Source: Hymenopellis radicata (lineage: Eukaryota > Basidiomycota > Agaricomycetes > Agaricales > Physalacriaceae). Taken from it: a stretch of DNA of 10,129 bases. This document shows, in pieces, positions 8,008 to 10,129 of the stretch. The notes under the pieces are model-generated. The model saw only the letters and a list, made by a program, of their open reading frames with translations, did not search any database and had not been told where the DNA came from. Within the stretch, counting starts at the first letter, position 1; each line of letters opens with the position of its first letter. Location: contig JADNRX010001393.1 in assembly GCA_015501595.1 (NCBI GenBank), positions 1 through 10,129 on the forward strand, in the 5' to 3' direction. The translations under genes were made by a program, and so were the position numbers.

Positions 8008-8412
8008 CTACGGGATGTAGTCTGAATCGCTGTCGGAGTCGGCGTCCACTAACGGGGCACGAGCTGGTTGCTTTTTCAGTCCAGGTATCCTTCGGTGCCA
8101 TGTGCGCACGGCAGGTAGCGGCGTCGAACGCGTTGGTCGTTGAAGCTCGAACGTCTTGAAGAGTTCCATGCAATCATAGACGAGCTTCGCGACCAACGGC
8201 AGGCATACATCCTGGAAAATCAGCGCACGGAGAAGCACCAAGGCACCGGCGTTGTCCGCCGGCAGCCTGGTCAGGTTGAGGTGAGGGAGTTCCGGGTCGA
8301 GGAGAGAGATGGCGGCGACACGAATGTCCACAAGATCAGAATCACCGGTACAGATGAGGATCGCGTGTTCTGGCGACTCGACAGCCAGACCTGGACGCGT
8401 CAAAGAGGACAT
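8008..8412 (-). CDS. Hypothetical protein with acidic Ser/Asp C-terminal tail, 134 aa
   Basis: I do not recognise this protein. It is supported as a gene by an unbroken 135-codon frame whose codon third positions favour C/G, as in the nearby cyclin, and by its place divergent from the cyclin. The product starts M-S-S-L-T-R-P-G. It has a Leu-rich, probably helical core (about residues 35-85, including L-V-L-L-R-A-L-I-F and L-V-Y-D-C-M-E-L-F), then a basic, Pro-containing linker (about 90-117). It ends in D-A-D-S-D-S-D-S-D-Y-I-P, a run resembling casein-kinase-2 target sites. No signal peptide, transmembrane segment or catalytic motif is visible. The start at 8412 is the first ATG of the frame. 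An upstream exon cannot be excluded, but only 174 bp separate it from the cyclin start. Confidence 0.68.
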   Translation of the reverse strand: MSSLTRPGLAVESPEHAILICTGDSDLVDIRVAAISLLDPELPHLNLTRLPADNAGALVLLRALIFQDVCLPLVAKLVYDCMELFKTFELQRPTRSTPLPAVRTWHRRIPGLKKQPARAPLVDADSDSDSDYIP

Positions 8413-8586
8413 GTGGCTGTGTCAGTCGCGTTGTGTTTGTGTCGATCACGCTCACGTGTTGTTCAAGCCCGATTTGGCGGAGGCAAATACTCCCTTTGGA
8501 AATCGAACAATCGCCACTTGCTCCCGGACGACCATCATCCTCTTAGATTTTCATTTCCTGGCGAGAGACTTATAGAGAGCGGTGAC
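8413..8586. promoter_or_regulatory. Divergent promoter between unknown gene and B-type cyclin
   Basis: This compact 174-bp spacer must hold the start signals of both genes. It contains a palindromic CACGTG (8453-8458), a typical bHLH-factor site, and a TATA-like TTATAG about 12 bp before the cyclin start. An ACGCGT, the sequence bound by MBF-type cell-cycle factors in other fungi, lies at 8395-8400, inside the first codons of the unknown gene and about 190 bp from the cyclin start. Regulatory roles are inferred from motif matches only. Confidence 0.45.
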
Positions 8587-10129
8587 ATGTCTACCATTCC
8601 TGTACGTCGCCGATGAGGGTGACGACGACGTCGAGCTCACCCGTTTCCCCGCAGACCCGGAGAACATTGCGAACGACCCGAACGACTACGACGAGAGAAA
8701 ACGAAAACACCCATGCTCGCCAACCGCGCAATACGACCCATGCGAAACCTAATTCCGCCGCCGGTACAGCGGGAACAAAGGCCAAATCCGTCAGCGATGC
8801 GACCGTCGACGTACCTGGAAAGCGCAAGCGCGAGGTCCTGATAGAGGTCCCAGCGAACATAGCAAATAGCAGAAACTCTGCGGCGTCCAAGGGCAAGGAG
8901 AAGGAGGTCCCGAAAAAGTTTGATGGCGTCGTGGTTGTCAGCAAGGCGAAGGCGACCGTTCGCCCTCCCTCGTCCAGAAAGGCTGTCGCGCTCAAGAAGG
9001 AACCCGTCGTCGTTGTTGTTGAAGAGGAGCTTACAGTTGTCGAGGAGGAGCCAGAGGTCCTCACGGACGACAACATGGTCGTGGACCCGCGAACCGAGCC
9101 CGCTATTCCTGAACTTGTTTCTCAACAATACGTCCCAGCCGAAGAGGATCTCGACGACCACAGGTCTAAGCGTTTTCGAACCTCCTCGGAGGCACCCCAA
9201 CCTCTAGATGATGACGACCAGCTGCAGAATGAGGACGGAGAAGATGACCTTTTTGATCTCCACTTGCATTCAATTGAGGCGGATCCGCTAGGCGACGAAT
9301 GGGATGACCTCGATGCTGACGACGACGAGGACCCCTTGATGGTCAACGAGTACGTCGTTGAGATTTTCCAGTATCTTAAGGATATCGAGGTATGTTGTCT
9401 TCCCTCACCTTTATACACCTTTTGACGCCTCACCCGTAGCCCCTCACCATGCCCAACCCGAACTACATGCAGACTCACAAGGAGCTGTCCTGGAGAATTC
9501 GCGGTGTCCTGCTCGACTGGCTCATCGGTGTCCATGGTCGGTGTCGGCTTACTCCGGAAACCTTCCATCTCTGCACCAATATCCTCGACCGTTTCATGTC
9601 CCTTCGCGTTTGCTCCCTCGTCAGGTTCCAGCTTTTTGGCATCACTTGCCTCTGGATTGCGGCCAAGGTCGAAGAGACCACCCCTCCTTGCGCCTCTGAT
9701 TTAATCCTGCTGACGGATGGGGCTTACACGGAGGAACAAATGTTCAAGGCGGAGCGATATATTCTCAAGAATCTCGACTTCAACCTGAACCATCCCAACC
9801 CCATGCATTTCCTTCGACGCATCAGCAAGGCCGATGATTACAACGTCCGCGTAAGGACGCTGGGCAAGTACTTTGCCGAGATTGGATGCATGGAATGGCG
9901 TCTGATAGCCACTCCTCCATCCTTGTTGGCCGCTGCTGCTATGTGGTTGGCAAGGCTAGTGTTGGGTTTAGAAACCTGGGTATGTTTTCCTTGTTAACCC
10001 GTGGATCAGTCTTGCTGATGTCTCTTACCTGCAGACACCCAACCTAGCACACTATTCGACCTATTCTCAAAGCGAGCTCCTGCCGACGGCGAATTTAATG
10101 CTCAACTACATTCTCAAGCCACCTCGTCA
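8587..10129 (+). CDS. B-type (G2/mitotic) cyclin, 3' end outside window
   Basis: Regulatory subunit of the mitotic cyclin-dependent kinase (Cdk1/Cdc2), expected in the nucleus. Exons are 8587-8601, 8655-9389, 9440-9979 and 10035 onward, with introns of 53, 50 and 55 bp, all phase 0; 461 aa are visible. Exon 1 encodes only M-S-T-I-P and is joined to T-R-R-T-L-R-T-T-R, giving an N-terminus typical of basidiomycete B cyclins as I recall them. R-R-T-L (7-10) is a minimal RxxL destruction-box candidate, and K-R-K-R (61-64) a nuclear signal. An acidic stretch (about 190-232) precedes the cyclin boxes. The N box starts around 233 and includes I-R-G-V-L-L-D-W-L-I (270-279) and A-K-V-E-E with Lys326, paired with Glu355 for kinase contact. 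The C box runs from about 370 and includes T-P-P-S-L-L-A-A-A-A and W-T-P-N-L-A-H-Y. By family length, only about 20-30 residues should be missing. An alternative start at 8613, inside intron 1, would replace the first five residues. Confidence 0.92.

Noticed and set aside
4330..8600. Further pheromone genes
   Set aside because: I looked for other Cys-aliphatic-aliphatic-Ala-stop endings on both strands and for M-D starts. The few ATG-GA starts (such as 4871, 6767 and minus 5195) do not end in a CaaX box.
8140..8616. 158-codon plus-strand ORF
   Set aside because: It is the antisense shadow of the minus-strand unknown gene. Only its last nine codons matter, because they contain the true cyclin start and reading on through the intron gives a stop.
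8591..9200. Long minus-strand ORFs opposite the cyclin
   Set aside because: They are shadows of cyclin exon 2, caused by its low-complexity Thr/Val/Glu codons.
1..10129. tRNA, rRNA, CRISPR array or transposon
   Set aside because: No cloverleaf with conserved box elements, no regularly spaced repeats, and no transposase or reverse-transcriptase motifs were seen.

Overview
The window looks like nuclear DNA of a filamentous basidiomycete, probably an Agaricomycete. Three things support this: genes split by many 47-59 bp GT...AG introns, a B-type cyclin with the N-terminus and boxes seen in mushroom-forming fungi, and a tiny CaaX-ending gene of the basidiomycete mating-pheromone type. All exon structures were worked out by hand from splice signals, reading phase and family motifs. 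None has been checked against transcripts.

Layout. (1) 1-2089: two divergent short-chain dehydrogenase/reductase (SDR) paralogues on the arms of an inverted duplication. The left copy, on the minus strand, is cut by the window edge after its first exon. The right copy (948-2089, plus) is complete, with six exons and 290 aa. Coding and promoter sequence are both duplicated. (2) 2090-2593: convergent intergenic spacer with small repeats. (3) 2594-4218, minus: a seven-exon, 435-aa FAD-dependent oxidoreductase of the D-amino-acid-oxidase (DAO) fold, with a TATA box very close to its start codon. (4) 4219-5748: gene-poor, with only weak unassigned open frames. (5) 5749-5859, minus: a 36-aa ORF starting M-D-S-F and ending C-V-I-A, with a TATA box about 150 bp upstream, called as a farnesylated mating-pheromone precursor. 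(6) 5860-8007: about 2.1 kb with no convincing gene, holding a GGTA microsatellite and small repeats. (7) 8008-8412, minus: a 134-aa protein of unknown function with an acidic Ser/Asp tail. (8) 8587-10129, plus: a B-type (mitotic) cyclin, divergent from gene 7 across a 174-bp shared promoter and running off the right edge. Its first exon appears to encode only five residues.

The genes do not form an obvious single pathway. The SDRs and the oxidase are accessory-type redox enzymes, and the cyclin is a cell-cycle regulator. The most notable item is the pheromone precursor, isolated in gene-poor DNA with no receptor in view. Its partner would be an STE3-type G-protein-coupled receptor, which may lie outside the window.
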